Part shown: piece after piece, positions 27,900 through 36,401 of the stretch
Layout of the letters: each line of letters starts with the position of its first letter
Numbering within the stretch: the stretch's first letter is position 1
Assembly: GCF_039544205.1 (NCBI RefSeq)
Contig: NZ_BAABLF010000004.1
Location: 124,001 to 188,000 of the forward strand
DNA length: 64,000 bases
Source of the DNA: Ferrimonas gelatinilytica
GTDB taxonomy: Bacteria > Pseudomonadota > Gammaproteobacteria > Enterobacterales > Shewanellaceae
Reading direction: 5' to 3'
Notes under the pieces: model-generated
What the model was told of the DNA's origin: nothing
The model's input: only the letters and a program-made list of their open reading frames with translations
Databases searched by the model: none
Translations under genes and position numbers: made by a program

Positions 27900-28796
27900 T
27901 TACTCGTCCGGCTTCTTCTTGGCCCTTGGGTGGGCGCTGTCGTACACCGCCGCCAGATGCTGGAAATCCAGGTGGGTGTAGATCTGGGTGGTGCTGAGGT
28001 TGGCGTGGCCCAGCAGCTCCTGGACCGCCCGCAGATCGCCACTGGACTCGAGCATATGGGTTGCGAAACTGTGACGCAGTTTGTGGGGGTGCACCCGGGC
28101 ATCCAGTCCCTGCTTCTGTCCCCACTGGGCCAGCCGCTGCTGGACGCTGCGGCGACTCAACCGCGTCCCCCGCCGGGAGAGAAACAGCGCCTCAGAGGGC
28201 GCCTTCAACAGCATCGGGCGCAAACCGAGGTAACGCTCCAGCCAGCGCCGGGCCATCCCCGCCACCGGCACCACCCGCTCCTTGGCCCCCTTCCCCAGGA
28301 CTCGCACCGTGCCGCCTTGGCGATCCAGCCGATTCAGATCCAGGCCTACCAGCTCCTCAAGCCGTAAGCCGGAGGAGTAGAAAAGCTCCATCATCGCCCT
28401 GTCGCGCACCGCCAGGGGATCGGTTTCATCGATCTCCAAGAGGCGATGGAGCTGGTCCGTATCCAGGTTTTTTGGCAGCGGGCGGGCCTGTTTCGGCGCC
28501 TGCAGATGGTGGGTCGGGTCCCGCTTGAGCGCCCCCTCACGTTGCAGGAAGCGCACCATCTGGCGCAGCGCTGACAGGGTCAGAGAGAGGGAGCGGGGGG
28601 AGAGGCCCTGGCGATGCAGCTTCGCCAGAACCGCCTCGACATGCTGAGTCTGTAATTGGGTCCACTGCGTCACGCCCTGCTCCTGCAACAGCGGCAGGCA
28701 GCGATCCAGCTCGCGGCCGTAGTTGCTCTGGGTATGGGGGGAGTATTGGCGCTCGCTATCGAGGTAGCGAAGGAAGCGGTCGACCGCCCTCTTCAT
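27900..28796 (-). CDS. xerC: Tyrosine recombinase XerC
   Basis: 298 residues. XerC acts with XerD at dif to resolve chromosome dimers. Catalytic residues are visible: Arg in SSGLRLEELVGL, Lys in VLGKGAKERVVP, His-x-x-Arg in HPHKLRHSFATH, His in LLGHANLSTTQIYTH and the Tyr nucleophile in the same block. The N-terminal SAM-like domain begins VDRFLRYLDSERQYSPHT. The conserved position after dapF and DUF484 supports XerC rather than XerD. Confidence 0.96.
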   Translation of the reverse strand: MKRAVDRFLRYLDSERQYSPHTQSNYGRELDRCLPLLQEQGVTQWTQLQTQHVEAVLAKLHRQGLSPRSLSLTLSALRQMVRFLQREGALKRDPTHHLQAPKQARPLPKNLDTDQLHRLLEIDETDPLAVRDRAMMELFYSSGLRLEELVGLDLNRLDRQGGTVRVLGKGAKERVVPVAGMARRWLERYLGLRPMLLKAPSEALFLSRRGTRLSRRSVQQRLAQWGQKQGLDARVHPHKLRHSFATHMLESSGDLRAVQELLGHANLSTTQIYTHLDFQHLAAVYDSAHPRAKKKPDE

Positions 28797-28802
28797 CGAC
28801 CA

Positions 28803-29462
28803 TCAACCCTGTCGATGCTGCAGGCGGAAGCTGAGCAACTGCTTTAGCTGGTCCAGCAGCATGGTGCCCATCTCCGGCACAAAGTGGCTGGGATCATGCG
28901 AAGCGATAGCCAACAACCCGCTCCATCGGCCCGGTTCGCCCAGGCCAACCAGGGCCACGGAACCGGTTTCGATCCCCACCAGCCCCAATGCTTCCTGAGC
29001 CGGAAGACGCCCCAGGTAGTAACCACGACCATCGAGACGACGCTTCAGTAGCGACGCCACATCCGCCTCTGCAAAGCTGCCGGGGGCCGTGGCAACCATC
29101 AGTCGAACCCGGGTGAAGCGGAACTGTGCCCGCAACCGGCTCGCCAAGGCCTGCTGCACCTCGTCCAGGCTCTCCAGGGCCAGCAGGTCAAAAAGCAACT
29201 CACTGTAAAATCGGTAGATCTCTTCGTTTCGAGCGGCCACCGTCAGCAACGCGGTGATCTCCTCCTCCAACTGGTTGACCCGCTCCCGCAGCACCCCCTG
29301 TTGCCGCTCCACCAGAGAGATAGCACCGCGATCCCGGTGGGGGATCCGCAAGGTCGCCAGCAGTTCCGGATGTTCGACAAAGAACTCCGGGTGGTCCTGC
29401 AGGTACTCCTGCACCAGCAGGGGGTCAAGCTCCTGGATAGCTGGGAAGCTGTCCTGGCTCAT
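28803..29462 (-). CDS. DUF484 family protein (YigA-like)
   Basis: 219 residues. The N-terminus LVQEYLQDHPEFFVEHPELLATLRIPH is the DUF484 hallmark. A helix (ERQQGVLRERVNQLEEEITALL) and a GAF-like C-terminal domain follow. Function unknown; it is nearly always encoded between dapF and xerC in gammaproteobacteria. Its start overlaps the dapF stop (ATGA) and it ends six bases before xerC, so it belongs to the lptM-lysA-dapF-DUF484-xerC transcript. Confidence 0.92.
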   Translation of the reverse strand: MSQDSFPAIQELDPLLVQEYLQDHPEFFVEHPELLATLRIPHRDRGAISLVERQQGVLRERVNQLEEEITALLTVAARNEEIYRFYSELLFDLLALESLDEVQQALASRLRAQFRFTRVRLMVATAPGSFAEADVASLLKRRLDGRGYYLGRLPAQEALGLVGIETGSVALVGLGEPGRWSGLLAIASHDPSHFVPEMGTMLLDQLKQLLSFRLQHRQG

Positions 29463-30286
29463 AGCTCTATCTGCCCATCGTACACATGGGTCGCGGGCCC
29501 GGTCATCAAAACCGGTTTGCCCTCGCCCTCCCAGCGGATCTGCAGGCTGCCGCCGGGCAGATCCACCCGAACGTTTTGACCCAGCAGCCCCTGGTGCTGG
29601 CCGATCACCACGGCAGCACAGGCCCCGGTGCCGCAGGCGCGGGTCTCTCCGACACCACGCTCGAACACCCGAAGACGGATATGGTCGCGACTGAGCACCT
29701 GCATAAAGCCCACGTTGACCCCCTTGGGAAAACGCTCATGTCGCTCCAGCAAGGGGCCCAGCGTCGCCACCGGGGCCGACTCAACGTCGTCCACCTGGAG
29801 CACGCAGTGCGGATTGCCCACGGAGACCGCCCCGGCCAATACGGTTTGCTGCTCGGTCAGCAGCAGGTAGTTCTTCTCCGGCTTGTTGGCCCGAAACGGC
29901 AGCGCAGAGGGGGTGAAGTCCGGCACCCCCATGTCCACCTGCACCCGATCCTCACCCTCGAGCTTGAGGGTCAGGTTGCCGCGCTGGGTGGAGACGGTCA
30001 CCACGTTGCGGTTGACCAATCCCTTGTTGCGAACAAACCGGGCGAAGCAGCGGGCACCATTGCCACACTGCTCCACCTCGCTACCATCGGCATTGAATAT
30101 GCGGTAATGAAAGTCGAGATCCGGGTCGTAAGGGGGCTCCACCAGCAACAGCTGGTCGAACCCGATCCCGGTGTGGCGATCGGCCAGACGACGGATGGCT
30201 TCCGGCGACAGGTAGAGGTTCTGGGTCACCCCATCCACCACCATAAAGTCGTTGCCCAGCCCGTGCATCTTGGAAAACTGTATCAA
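29459..30286 (-). CDS. dapF: Diaminopimelate epimerase
   Basis: 275 residues. It converts LL- to meso-diaminopimelate for peptidoglycan and lysine. The two active-site cysteines are in EQCGNGARCFARFV and ETRACGTGACAAVV. The start codon appears to be TTG at 30286 (reading IQFSKMHGLGNDFMVVDG), with AAGG about nine bases upstream; E. coli DapF begins MQFSKMHGLGNDF, so the length agrees. Between lysA and DUF484. Confidence 0.96.
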   Translation of the reverse strand: MIQFSKMHGLGNDFMVVDGVTQNLYLSPEAIRRLADRHTGIGFDQLLLVEPPYDPDLDFHYRIFNADGSEVEQCGNGARCFARFVRNKGLVNRNVVTVSTQRGNLTLKLEGEDRVQVDMGVPDFTPSALPFRANKPEKNYLLLTEQQTVLAGAVSVGNPHCVLQVDDVESAPVATLGPLLERHERFPKGVNVGFMQVLSRDHIRLRVFERGVGETRACGTGACAAVVIGQHQGLLGQNVRVDLPGGSLQIRWEGEGKPVLMTGPATHVYDGQIEL

Positions 30287-30321
30287 AATTATCGCCTTAA
30301 ACTTTCCCTATTGGCCCTAGT

Positions 30322-31566
30322 CTACGGCAACAGACGCTCGCCTTGCCACAACTGTTCCACCCGCTCACGAGCCCGCACCAGATAGGCGTTTTCGCCATCC
30401 ACCAAAACCTCGGCGGCACGGGGGCGGCTGTTGTAGTTGGAAGCCATGGTGAAGCCATAGGCGCCGGCACTGCGCACCGCCAGAAAATCCCCAGGCTCCA
30501 GGGTCAGGGCGCGCTCCTTACCGAGGAAGTCGCCGGTCTCACACACCGGGCCCACCACGTCGTAGTGGCGCTCGGGGCCGGAGCGACGGATAACGGGAAC
30601 AATCTGCTGCCAGGCGCCGTAAAGGCTGGGCCTGAGCAGATCGTTCATCGCCGCGTCGACGATGGCAAAGTGCTTCTCTTCGCCATGCTTGAGGAACTCA
30701 ACTTCGGTGACCAGGATCCCGGCATTGGCCATGATCGCCCGGCCCGGTTCCAGGATCAGGGTTTGGGGCCGGTCGCCGATCTTGGCCCGCAGGGCGGCGG
30801 CATACTCCGCCGGCAGTGGCGGCTTCTCCTCGTCATAGCTGACCCCGAGGCCGCCCCCCACATCCAGGTGGGTCAGCGTTATTCCCTGGGCCGACAGGCG
30901 ATCCACCAGTGCCAGCAGGCGATCCAGCGCATCGATAAAGGGCGGCAGGGTGGTCAGTTGGCTACCAATATGGCAATCAACCCCCTTCACCTCCAGGTGG
31001 GGCAGCGACACTGCGACCTGGTAAACCCGCTCCGCCTCCGTCATAGGGATCCCGAACTTGTTCTCCTTCAGCCCGGTGGAGATATAGGGATGGGTGCCCG
31101 CATCCACATCCGGGTTGACCCGGATAGATATGGGGGCAGTGCGGCCCATCTCCCCCGCCACCCTGTTGATACGTGCCAACTCTGGCTCCGACTCCACGTT
31201 AAAGCAGTAGATCCCCGCCTCCAGGGCAGCGCGGATCTCGGCGGAGGTTTTGCCCACCCCGGAGAACACCACCTTGGCCGGATCGCCCCCCGCTTCCAGC
31301 ACGCGGGCCAGCTCACCGCCGGAGACGATGTCGAAGCCACTGCCCAGTCGTGCCAGCAGGTTGAGGATCGCCAGGTTGGAGTTGGCCTTGACCGCGTAAC
31401 AGATCAGGTGCGGATGGTTACCCACCGCCTCGGTAAAAGCCCGGTAATGACGCTCAATGGTGGCGCGGGAGTAGATGTAGCAGGGCGTGCCGTGCTGACG
31501 GGCCAGCTCGGCCACCGGCACAGATTCGGCCCAGAGCTGGCCGTCACGGTAGTTAAAATGATCCAC
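30322..31566 (-). CDS. lysA: Diaminopimelate decarboxylase
   Basis: 414 residues from a GTG at 31566 (DHFNYRDGQLWAESVPV) preceded by AAAAGGGA; the longer in-frame extension runs through lptM and is rejected. PLP enzyme making lysine from meso-DAP. The PLP lysine lies in CYAVKANSNLAIL, the glycine loop in HLDVGGGLGVSYD, the phosphate site in LEPGRAIMANAG, and the substrate Cys in VGPVCETGDFLG. Operon with dapF, so the last two lysine steps are co-transcribed. Confidence 0.97.
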   Translation of the reverse strand: MDHFNYRDGQLWAESVPVAELARQHGTPCYIYSRATIERHYRAFTEAVGNHPHLICYAVKANSNLAILNLLARLGSGFDIVSGGELARVLEAGGDPAKVVFSGVGKTSAEIRAALEAGIYCFNVESEPELARINRVAGEMGRTAPISIRVNPDVDAGTHPYISTGLKENKFGIPMTEAERVYQVAVSLPHLEVKGVDCHIGSQLTTLPPFIDALDRLLALVDRLSAQGITLTHLDVGGGLGVSYDEEKPPLPAEYAAALRAKIGDRPQTLILEPGRAIMANAGILVTEVEFLKHGEEKHFAIVDAAMNDLLRPSLYGAWQQIVPVIRRSGPERHYDVVGPVCETGDFLGKERALTLEPGDFLAVRSAGAYGFTMASNYNSRPRAAEVLVDGENAYLVRARERVEQLWQGERLLP

Positions 31567-31597
31567 GAAGTTCCCTTTTCCTGATGATCTTGGGTAG

Positions 31598-31768
31598 TTA
31601 CTCGACGTTCGATGCCTCGGAAGAAACCTCCTCTTCCGGGGCGTTCTCTGCCTCGGCGGCGGGGGCGTTGTCCTGCACAGGCTCAGACTCGGGCAGGTAG
31701 AGCGGGCCGGTCTGGCCACAGGCTGACAGCGCCATCAGCAGGGCCAGGACAAGGGGAGTTCGACGCAT
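31598..31768 (-). CDS. lptM: LptM (YifL) small lipoprotein
   Basis: 56 residues: MRRTPLVLALLMALSACGQT with a lipobox LSAC, then an acidic tail rich in E, A and P. The position upstream of lysA/dapF and divergent from cyaY is that of yifL, renamed lptM, in enterics. LptM helps LptD mature in the outer membrane by mimicking LPS. The short conserved block CGQTGPLYLP after the lipobox supports this. Confidence 0.88.
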   Translation of the reverse strand: MRRTPLVLALLMALSACGQTGPLYLPESEPVQDNAPAAEAENAPEEEVSSEASNVE

Positions 31769-31851
31769 GGGATCCTCACGGGGTGCCGATTTTTTCTGGA
31801 TTGGCCGTATAATCGCACTCAGTTTACGCCAAATGCAAAAGAGAGCCTGAA

Positions 31852-32169
31852 ATGAGCCTGGACAGCAGCACCTTCCACCAACTCGCGGATGATGTGATCA
31901 CCCGCATCACCGATGCCATCGACGACAGCGAGCTGGAGCTCGATTACGATCAGGCCGGCAGCGTGCTGGAACTGGAGTGCATCGACGGCACCCACATCAT
32001 CCTCAACAAGCAGGAGCCGCTGCGCCAGCTCTGGCTGGCCACCAAGTTCGGCGGCCACCATTACGATTTTCGTGATGGTCAGTGGATCGATGACCGCAGT
32101 GGCGACGAGCTGTTCAGCTTCCTCAGCGCCGCCGTAGCCAAGCAGGGGGGGGAATCCCTCACCTTTTAA
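31852..32169 (+). CDS. cyaY: Iron-sulfur cluster assembly frataxin homologue
   Basis: 105 residues. CyaY binds iron and modulates IscS activity. The acidic first helix (DDVITRITDAIDDSELELDYD) and the beta-sheet block QLWLATKFGGHHYDF are diagnostic. Divergent from the lptM operon, the conserved gammaproteobacterial arrangement. Confidence 0.96.
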   Translation: MSLDSSTFHQLADDVITRITDAIDDSELELDYDQAGSVLELECIDGTHIILNKQEPLRQLWLATKFGGHHYDFRDGQWIDDRSGDELFSFLSAAVAKQGGESLTF

Positions 32170-32179
32170 CGCCCTGACC

Positions 32180-32202
32180 GGCGCACCCGTTCAGGGTGCG
32201 CC
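32180..32202. terminator. Hairpin between convergent cyaY and moeB
   Basis: Nine-base perfect stem GGCGCACCC/GGGTGCGCC with a five-base loop, directly between the two stops. The T-tract is weak on both sides, so it is a probable bidirectional terminator rather than a certain one. Confidence 0.6.
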
Positions 32203-32204
32203 TC

Positions 32205-32963
32205 TCAACCGCACACCGGACAGCCCGGTCGCTTGGGCAGCTTCATCTCGCGAAACTCCATGGTCATGGCGTCGATCATCAGGATGCGACCAGAGAGGGT
32301 CTTGCCCATGCCACTGAGCTGCTTAACCGCCTCGGTGGCCTGCAAACATCCCACCATCCCCACTACGGGGGCCAGGATCCCGCTCTCGACACAGGAGAGC
32401 TGCTGCTCCCCGAAGAGGCTGGCAAAACATTGGTAGCAGGGCTTCTCTTCGGCATAGTCAAACACCGTTACTAGCCCCTCCATACGGATAGCGGCGGCGG
32501 AAACCAGGGGGACCCGATACTGGTGGCAGCAGCGGTTCAGCGCCTCACGCACCACCAGGTTGTCGGTGCAGTCGAGCACGATGTCATGGGCTTTGACCTG
32601 CTCGGCCAGCTCAGGATCCTCCAGCAGGCGATCGATCACCGAGATCTCCACGTGGGGATTGAGACCCGCCAACTCCTCGGCGGCAGACACGGCCTTGTTG
32701 ACGCCGATACGCCGATCCCGATGCAGCACCTGCCGCTGCAGGTTCGACAGCTCCACGTGGTCAAAATCCACCAGGGTGAGGTGGCCGATCCCCGCGGTTA
32801 CCAAATACTGGGCTGCGGCGCAGCCGAGCCCGCCAACCCCGAGCACCAGCGCCCTGGCCTGTTTCAGGGCCTCCTGGCCATCGATATCAAAAGCGCGGAT
32901 CACGATCTGACGGTTATAACGCATCAGCTCCTGATCGGAGAGGATCTCCTCCATGTCGCTCAT
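32205..32963 (-). CDS. moeB: Molybdopterin-synthase adenylyltransferase
   Basis: 252 residues. MoeB adenylates the MoaD C-terminal glycine. Present are the ATP-binding GVGGLGCAAAQYLVTAG and DFDHVELSNLQRQVL, and zinc-binding Cys pairs in CYQCF and the final CPVCG. A CVESGI motif is also visible. The chosen ATG at 32963 overlaps the moeA stop (TGATG). A GTG one codon upstream is the alternative. Confidence 0.95.
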   Translation of the reverse strand: MSDMEEILSDQELMRYNRQIVIRAFDIDGQEALKQARALVLGVGGLGCAAAQYLVTAGIGHLTLVDFDHVELSNLQRQVLHRDRRIGVNKAVSAAEELAGLNPHVEISVIDRLLEDPELAEQVKAHDIVLDCTDNLVVREALNRCCHQYRVPLVSAAAIRMEGLVTVFDYAEEKPCYQCFASLFGEQQLSCVESGILAPVVGMVGCLQATEAVKQLSGMGKTLSGRILMIDAMTMEFREMKLPKRPGCPVCG

Positions 32964-34222
32964 CACAGGCCTCCCCCCAGCTGACCGCTGAGGGCGGCGT
33001 TAAAGGGCTCGACCGTAACCTGTGCGCCGATCGGCTGATCGCCGCTGTCCCGGGGCAGCACAATGAAGCAGTTGGCGCGGCTCATGGAGGTGGTCATGTC
33101 GGAGCCCTGGGCGCCGGTGGTGGTCACTTCGAGCACCCCGGCGGCATTACGGGAAAGGATCCCGCGCTGGTACTCCTGTCGCCCGGGGCCTTTTTTGATG
33201 GGGTCCTGCAGCGTCGCCTCCAACGTCAGCGCCGGTGCCCGGCGCTCCCCACCCAGGTGAGCCAGCAACGGCTGCACTAGCTGGTAGCAGGTCACCATGG
33301 AGGAGACCGGGTTCCCCGGCAGACCACAGAACCAGGCGTTAGGGAGCCGACCGAAGGCGAAGGGTTTACCGGGCTTGATCGCCAGCTTCCAGAAGTTCAC
33401 CTGCCCCATCTCATCCAGCACCGTCTTGATGTAATCCGCCTCCCCCACGGAGACGCCGCCGGAGGTGATCACCAGGTCGGCACGGGCATCCGCCTCGGCA
33501 AAGGCGGCACGCACCGCCGCCAGGTCATCGGGGATCACCCCGAGATCGATCACGTCGCAGTGCAGGGTCTGAAGCATGGTGCGCAGGGCATGACGGTTGG
33601 AGTCGTAGATCTCCCCCGGTGCCAGCGCTGTGCCCGGTGCTTTCAGTTCATCGCCGGTGGAGAACAGCGCCACCGTAATTTTTGGCCTTACCGGTACCTC
33701 CGCCACGCCAACCGTAGCCAGCACCCCGATCTCAGCGGCCCCGATGCGGGTGCCCGCTTCCAGCACCCGTGTGCCGGCTCTCAACTCGCTGCCCCTGTCG
33801 CGGACAAAGGCTCGGGGGCGGACCGCCTCGGCGAAGCTGGCCATCTCCCCCTCCCGGATCACCACCTCCTGCATCACGACACTGTCGAGCTCCGGGGGCA
33901 GAAACGCCCCCGTCATGATGCGGACGCACTCACCGGGGCCACATCCGCCCTCGAAGGGCACACCTGCGAACGCCTTGCCTACGACCCTCAACCGGGTCGG
34001 CCCTGTCACCTCTTCGGCACGAACCGCATAGCCATCCATCGCCGAGTTGGCGAAGGGGGGCAAGTCGATGGCCGCTTCAATATCCTGGGCCAGCACCCGG
34101 CCCGCGGCCTCTTCAAGGGGCACCCGCTCCACGGCTGTAAAGGGCGTCACCGCCGAGGTGATCTTCTCTATGGCATGGTGGGGCAGCATCAAGCCCGGTT
34201 GGTTGCAACAGTCTTGGCTCAC
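32963..34222 (-). CDS. moeA: Molybdopterin molybdenumtransferase
   Basis: 419 residues. MoeA inserts molybdate into adenylylated molybdopterin. The N-terminal block FANSAMDGYAVRAEEV and the active-site stretch SGGVSVGEADYIKTVL are intact, with the family motif FCGLPGNPVSSMVTCYQ. Operon moeA-moeB, divergent from yhhQ. With the moa cluster at 7-10 kb it completes most of the Moco pathway, which the formate dehydrogenase needs. Confidence 0.97.
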   Translation of the reverse strand: MSQDCCNQPGLMLPHHAIEKITSAVTPFTAVERVPLEEAAGRVLAQDIEAAIDLPPFANSAMDGYAVRAEEVTGPTRLRVVGKAFAGVPFEGGCGPGECVRIMTGAFLPPELDSVVMQEVVIREGEMASFAEAVRPRAFVRDRGSELRAGTRVLEAGTRIGAAEIGVLATVGVAEVPVRPKITVALFSTGDELKAPGTALAPGEIYDSNRHALRTMLQTLHCDVIDLGVIPDDLAAVRAAFAEADARADLVITSGGVSVGEADYIKTVLDEMGQVNFWKLAIKPGKPFAFGRLPNAWFCGLPGNPVSSMVTCYQLVQPLLAHLGGERRAPALTLEATLQDPIKKGPGRQEYQRGILSRNAAGVLEVTTTGAQGSDMTTSMSRANCFIVLPRDSGDQPIGAQVTVEPFNAALSGQLGGGL

Positions 34223-34318
34223 GTGTGGGGTTCCTCGTTCGACCGGGAGTGAATATCTGAGTTATCGTCGATTATGCCACCCTGCCCTCAACTTGGAGCG
34301 GGGCGGATCACATTCGGC

Positions 34319-34346
34319 TTGCATTGCCTTCGACACTGCCTATAAT
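34319..34346 (+). promoter_or_regulatory. Sigma70 promoter for yhhQ
   Basis: TTGCAT (34319-34324) and a perfect TATAAT (34341-34346) are separated by 16 bp. The predicted start near 34353 gives a leader of about 75 nt. Confidence 0.75.
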
Positions 34347-34362
34347 TTCGCCCTCTTTTCAT

Positions 34363-34380
34363 CCGGGAGCAAACTCCCGG
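34363..34380 (+). promoter_or_regulatory. Leader hairpin just after the yhhQ transcription start
   Basis: Perfect seven-base stem CCGGGAG/CTCCCGG with loop CAAA, followed by GTCGTTTTCC. It lies about ten nt from the predicted 5' end, so it may protect the mRNA or act as a weak attenuator. Confidence 0.5.
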
Positions 34381-34391
34381 GTCGTTTTCCA

Positions 34392-34424
34392 TCGGGTTCC
34401 CTCACCCCGCCAATCAAAAAGGTG
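34392..34424 (+). ncRNA. Candidate preQ1-I riboswitch controlling yhhQ translation
   Basis: A short CGGG/CCCG hairpin with a C- and U-rich loop (UUCCCUCAC) is followed by an A-rich tail CAAAAAGG that overlaps the ribosome-binding site (AAGGTGA) of yhhQ. Small preQ1-I aptamers have this plan: short stem, C-rich loop, and an A-rich tail that docks into the stem and pairs through its 3' end. The gene downstream transports queuosine precursors, the expected regulon. Base-by-base agreement with the consensus is incomplete. Confidence 0.5.
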
Positions 34425-34428
34425 ACAG

Positions 34429-35109
34429 ATGCAACCGCTTCATCCGGCGCAAACCCGTCGCGCCCTGCTGATCCTGATCAGTTTCCATATCTTCATTATT
34501 GCTGCCTCCAACTACCTGGTTCAGCTGCCGTTTCAACTCTTCGGCTGGCATACCACCTGGGGCGCTTTCAGTTTTCCTTTCGTCTATCTGGCCACCGATC
34601 TAACGGTTCGGATCTTTGGGGCCACCGCCGCCCGACGCATCATCTTCGCGGCCATGGTCCCGGCGCTGGTGATCTCCTACCTGGTTTCCGTAGTCTGGCT
34701 TGATGGTCGCTACGTGGGCCTCGGTGGTCTGGCCGAGTTCAACACCTTCGTCGGCCGCATCGCCCTGGCCAGCTTCTCCGCTTACCTGCTGGGGCAGTTG
34801 ATGGACATCAAGGTATTCGCCCGGCTCCGCCAACAGGCGGCCTGGTGGGTTGCCCCCGCCGCCTCCACCGTGGTCGGTAACCTGGTGGACACCCTGGTGT
34901 TTTTCTCCATCGCCTTCTACGCCAGCAGCGATCCCTTCATGGCGGAGCACTGGACCGAGATCGCCATGGTGGACTACGGCTTTAAGCTGATGATCAGCCT
35001 GATGCTGTTCCTGCCCGCCTATGGGCTGCTGCTGCGGGTCATGAGTGAGCGACTGCTCAAGCCTGCCCAGGCTCACGCCATCCTCGGCGAAACCCGCCCC
35101 GCAGCCTGA
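34429..35109 (+). CDS. yhhQ: YhhQ-family queuosine precursor transporter
   Basis: 226 residues with about six membrane helices. FPFVYLATDLTVRIFGATAARRII and the VVGNLVDTLVFFSIAFY block are hallmark sequences of the COG1738/YhhQ family. E. coli YhhQ takes up preQ0 and preQ1 for tRNA queuosine. Single gene with its own promoter and a structured leader; a hairpin follows the stop. Confidence 0.93.
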   Translation: MQPLHPAQTRRALLILISFHIFIIAASNYLVQLPFQLFGWHTTWGAFSFPFVYLATDLTVRIFGATAARRIIFAAMVPALVISYLVSVVWLDGRYVGLGGLAEFNTFVGRIALASFSAYLLGQLMDIKVFARLRQQAAWWVAPAASTVVGNLVDTLVFFSIAFYASSDPFMAEHWTEIAMVDYGFKLMISLMLFLPAYGLLLRVMSERLLKPAQAHAILGETRPAA

Positions 35110-35113
35110 CCAA

Positions 35114-35139
35114 GGTGCGCCACCCCGAGGTGGCGCACC
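35114..35139 (+). terminator. Strong hairpin after yhhQ
   Basis: Perfect 11-base stem GGTGCGCCACC/GGTGGCGCACC with loop CCGA, five bases past the yhhQ stop. No clear T-tract follows, so it may be a processing or stability element rather than a terminator. Confidence 0.5.
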
Positions 35140-35240
35140 ACCGCCTCAAATCGGCTTCCCAAGGATGCAAGCTCAGTGATGGACAGGTAAACTCCGTCGC
35201 TCTTTGTCTCCCGATAGATGCTGAGTAGGAGCGCGTATTC

Positions 35241-35924
35241 ATGACCCGGCCCAGTACCCCACCCCTTGATTCCATGCCCTTCAATCGCCAGTGGCGACTT
35301 CAGTGCCAACGCTGGGCCGAGGCCGCTGGCAGTGACGGTGCCCATAACCTGGCCCATATCCAGCGGGTAGTGGTGACCGCGCAGCGACTGGGACAGCAGG
35401 CCGGCGCCGAACTGGCGGTGATCCTGCCCGCCGCCTGGCTGCATGATGTGGTGCTGATCGACAAGCGCGACCCGCGCCGGTCACAGGCCTCGCTGCTGGC
35501 CGCCGACAAGGCGGTATCCCTGCTGACGGAACACGGCTATCCCCGGCAGTACCTGGACGCCATCCATCATGCCATCGCCGCGCACAGCTGGTCTGCCGGG
35601 ATAGAGCCCACCACGCTGGAAGCGCAGATCGTTCAAGACGCCGACCGACTCGACGCCCTGGGGGCGATCGGCCTGGCGCGCTGCCTGATGCTCGGTGGTG
35701 AGTTCGGCAACCAGCTCTACCACAGCGAGGACCCCCTGGCGTCCTCGCGTCCCCTGGACGATGGCCAATACTGCCTGGATCACTTCTTTACCAAACTCCG
35801 GCACCTGCCCGGCCAGTTGCGCACTGAGGCGGGCCGCCAAGAGGGAGCGAAGCGCTGGGCACTGATGCAAACCTTTATCGATCGCCTGCAGCAGGAGATC
35901 GCCCAACCCGGAGAAACCTCATGA
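35241..35924 (+). CDS. HD-domain phosphohydrolase (YedJ-like)
   Basis: 227 residues. HD metal ligands are visible in order: His in AHNLAHIQRV, His-Asp in AAWLHDVVLID, and Asp in IVQDADRLDALGAIG. Homologues are metal-dependent hydrolases of nucleotide-like substrates; the specific substrate is unknown. It overlaps the following GNAT gene in ATGA, so the two are co-translated. A ribosome-binding site AGGAG precedes the ATG. Confidence 0.87.
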   Translation: MTRPSTPPLDSMPFNRQWRLQCQRWAEAAGSDGAHNLAHIQRVVVTAQRLGQQAGAELAVILPAAWLHDVVLIDKRDPRRSQASLLAADKAVSLLTEHGYPRQYLDAIHHAIAAHSWSAGIEPTTLEAQIVQDADRLDALGAIGLARCLMLGGEFGNQLYHSEDPLASSRPLDDGQYCLDHFFTKLRHLPGQLRTEAGRQEGAKRWALMQTFIDRLQQEIAQPGETS

Positions 35925-36379
35925 TCCCGATGACGTTGCGGGATGCCCCGCTGGAAGAGATCGCCGCACTGACGGCGCAGATCCCCGAGTTCGATCTGCC
36001 CTATCAACTCCCCGATTACCAGCAACGTCTGGCCGATACCCCATATCGGGCCCGGGTGATGGAGGTGGCCGGGGAAGCTGCGGGTTTCATGGTGGGCTAC
36101 GCTCGCGATGATTCGGAGTTCTACTGCTGGATGGCGGGGGTTCTGCCGGACTTTCGCCGCCTGGGTCTCAGTCAGCTGTTGCTGACCGACCACATGGAGG
36201 CCGCCGCCGAAGCGGGCTACCAACGCCTGACGGTCAAGAGTCGCAATCGCTACCCCGCCATGCTGCGCCTGCTTATTCAGAACGGCTTCCACCTGGTGGC
36301 GCTGGAGAAGCGGGGCGATGATCCGCAGGATCATCGCCTCCATTTGGAAAAAACTCCCTCCACAACTTGCGAAGGCTAA
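35921..36379 (+). CDS. GNAT-family N-acetyltransferase
   Basis: 152 residues. The central acetyl-CoA motif region GVLPDFRRLGLSQLLLTDHM matches GNAT motif A (R/Q-x-x-G-x-G/A-like), followed by YQRLTVKSRNRYPAMLRLLIQNGF, typical motif B. The acceptor is unknown. Its stop codon lies inside a Fur box that serves the downstream sRNA. Confidence 0.85.
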   Translation: MIPMTLRDAPLEEIAALTAQIPEFDLPYQLPDYQQRLADTPYRARVMEVAGEAAGFMVGYARDDSEFYCWMAGVLPDFRRLGLSQLLLTDHMEAAAEAGYQRLTVKSRNRYPAMLRLLIQNGFHLVALEKRGDDPQDHRLHLEKTPSTTCEG

Positions 36380-36395
36380 TGATATTGATTATCGT
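36367..36395 (+). promoter_or_regulatory. Promoter of the RyhB-like sRNA
   Basis: TTGCGA (36367-36372) and TATCGT (36390-36395) are 17 bp apart, placing the start near 36402. The Fur box fills the spacer. Confidence 0.6.
36375..36393. promoter_or_regulatory. Fur box at the ryhB promoter
   Basis: GCTAATGATATTGATTATC matches 16 of 19 positions of the Fur consensus GATAATGATAATCATTATC. It lies between the -35 and -10 elements of the sRNA promoter, so Fur-Fe would block RNA polymerase. Confidence 0.8.
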
Positions 36396-36401
36396 TTGGG
36401 T

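Noticed and set aside
30343..31584. 413-codon open frame antisense to lysA
   Set aside because: Shadow frame of a fully conserved lysA.
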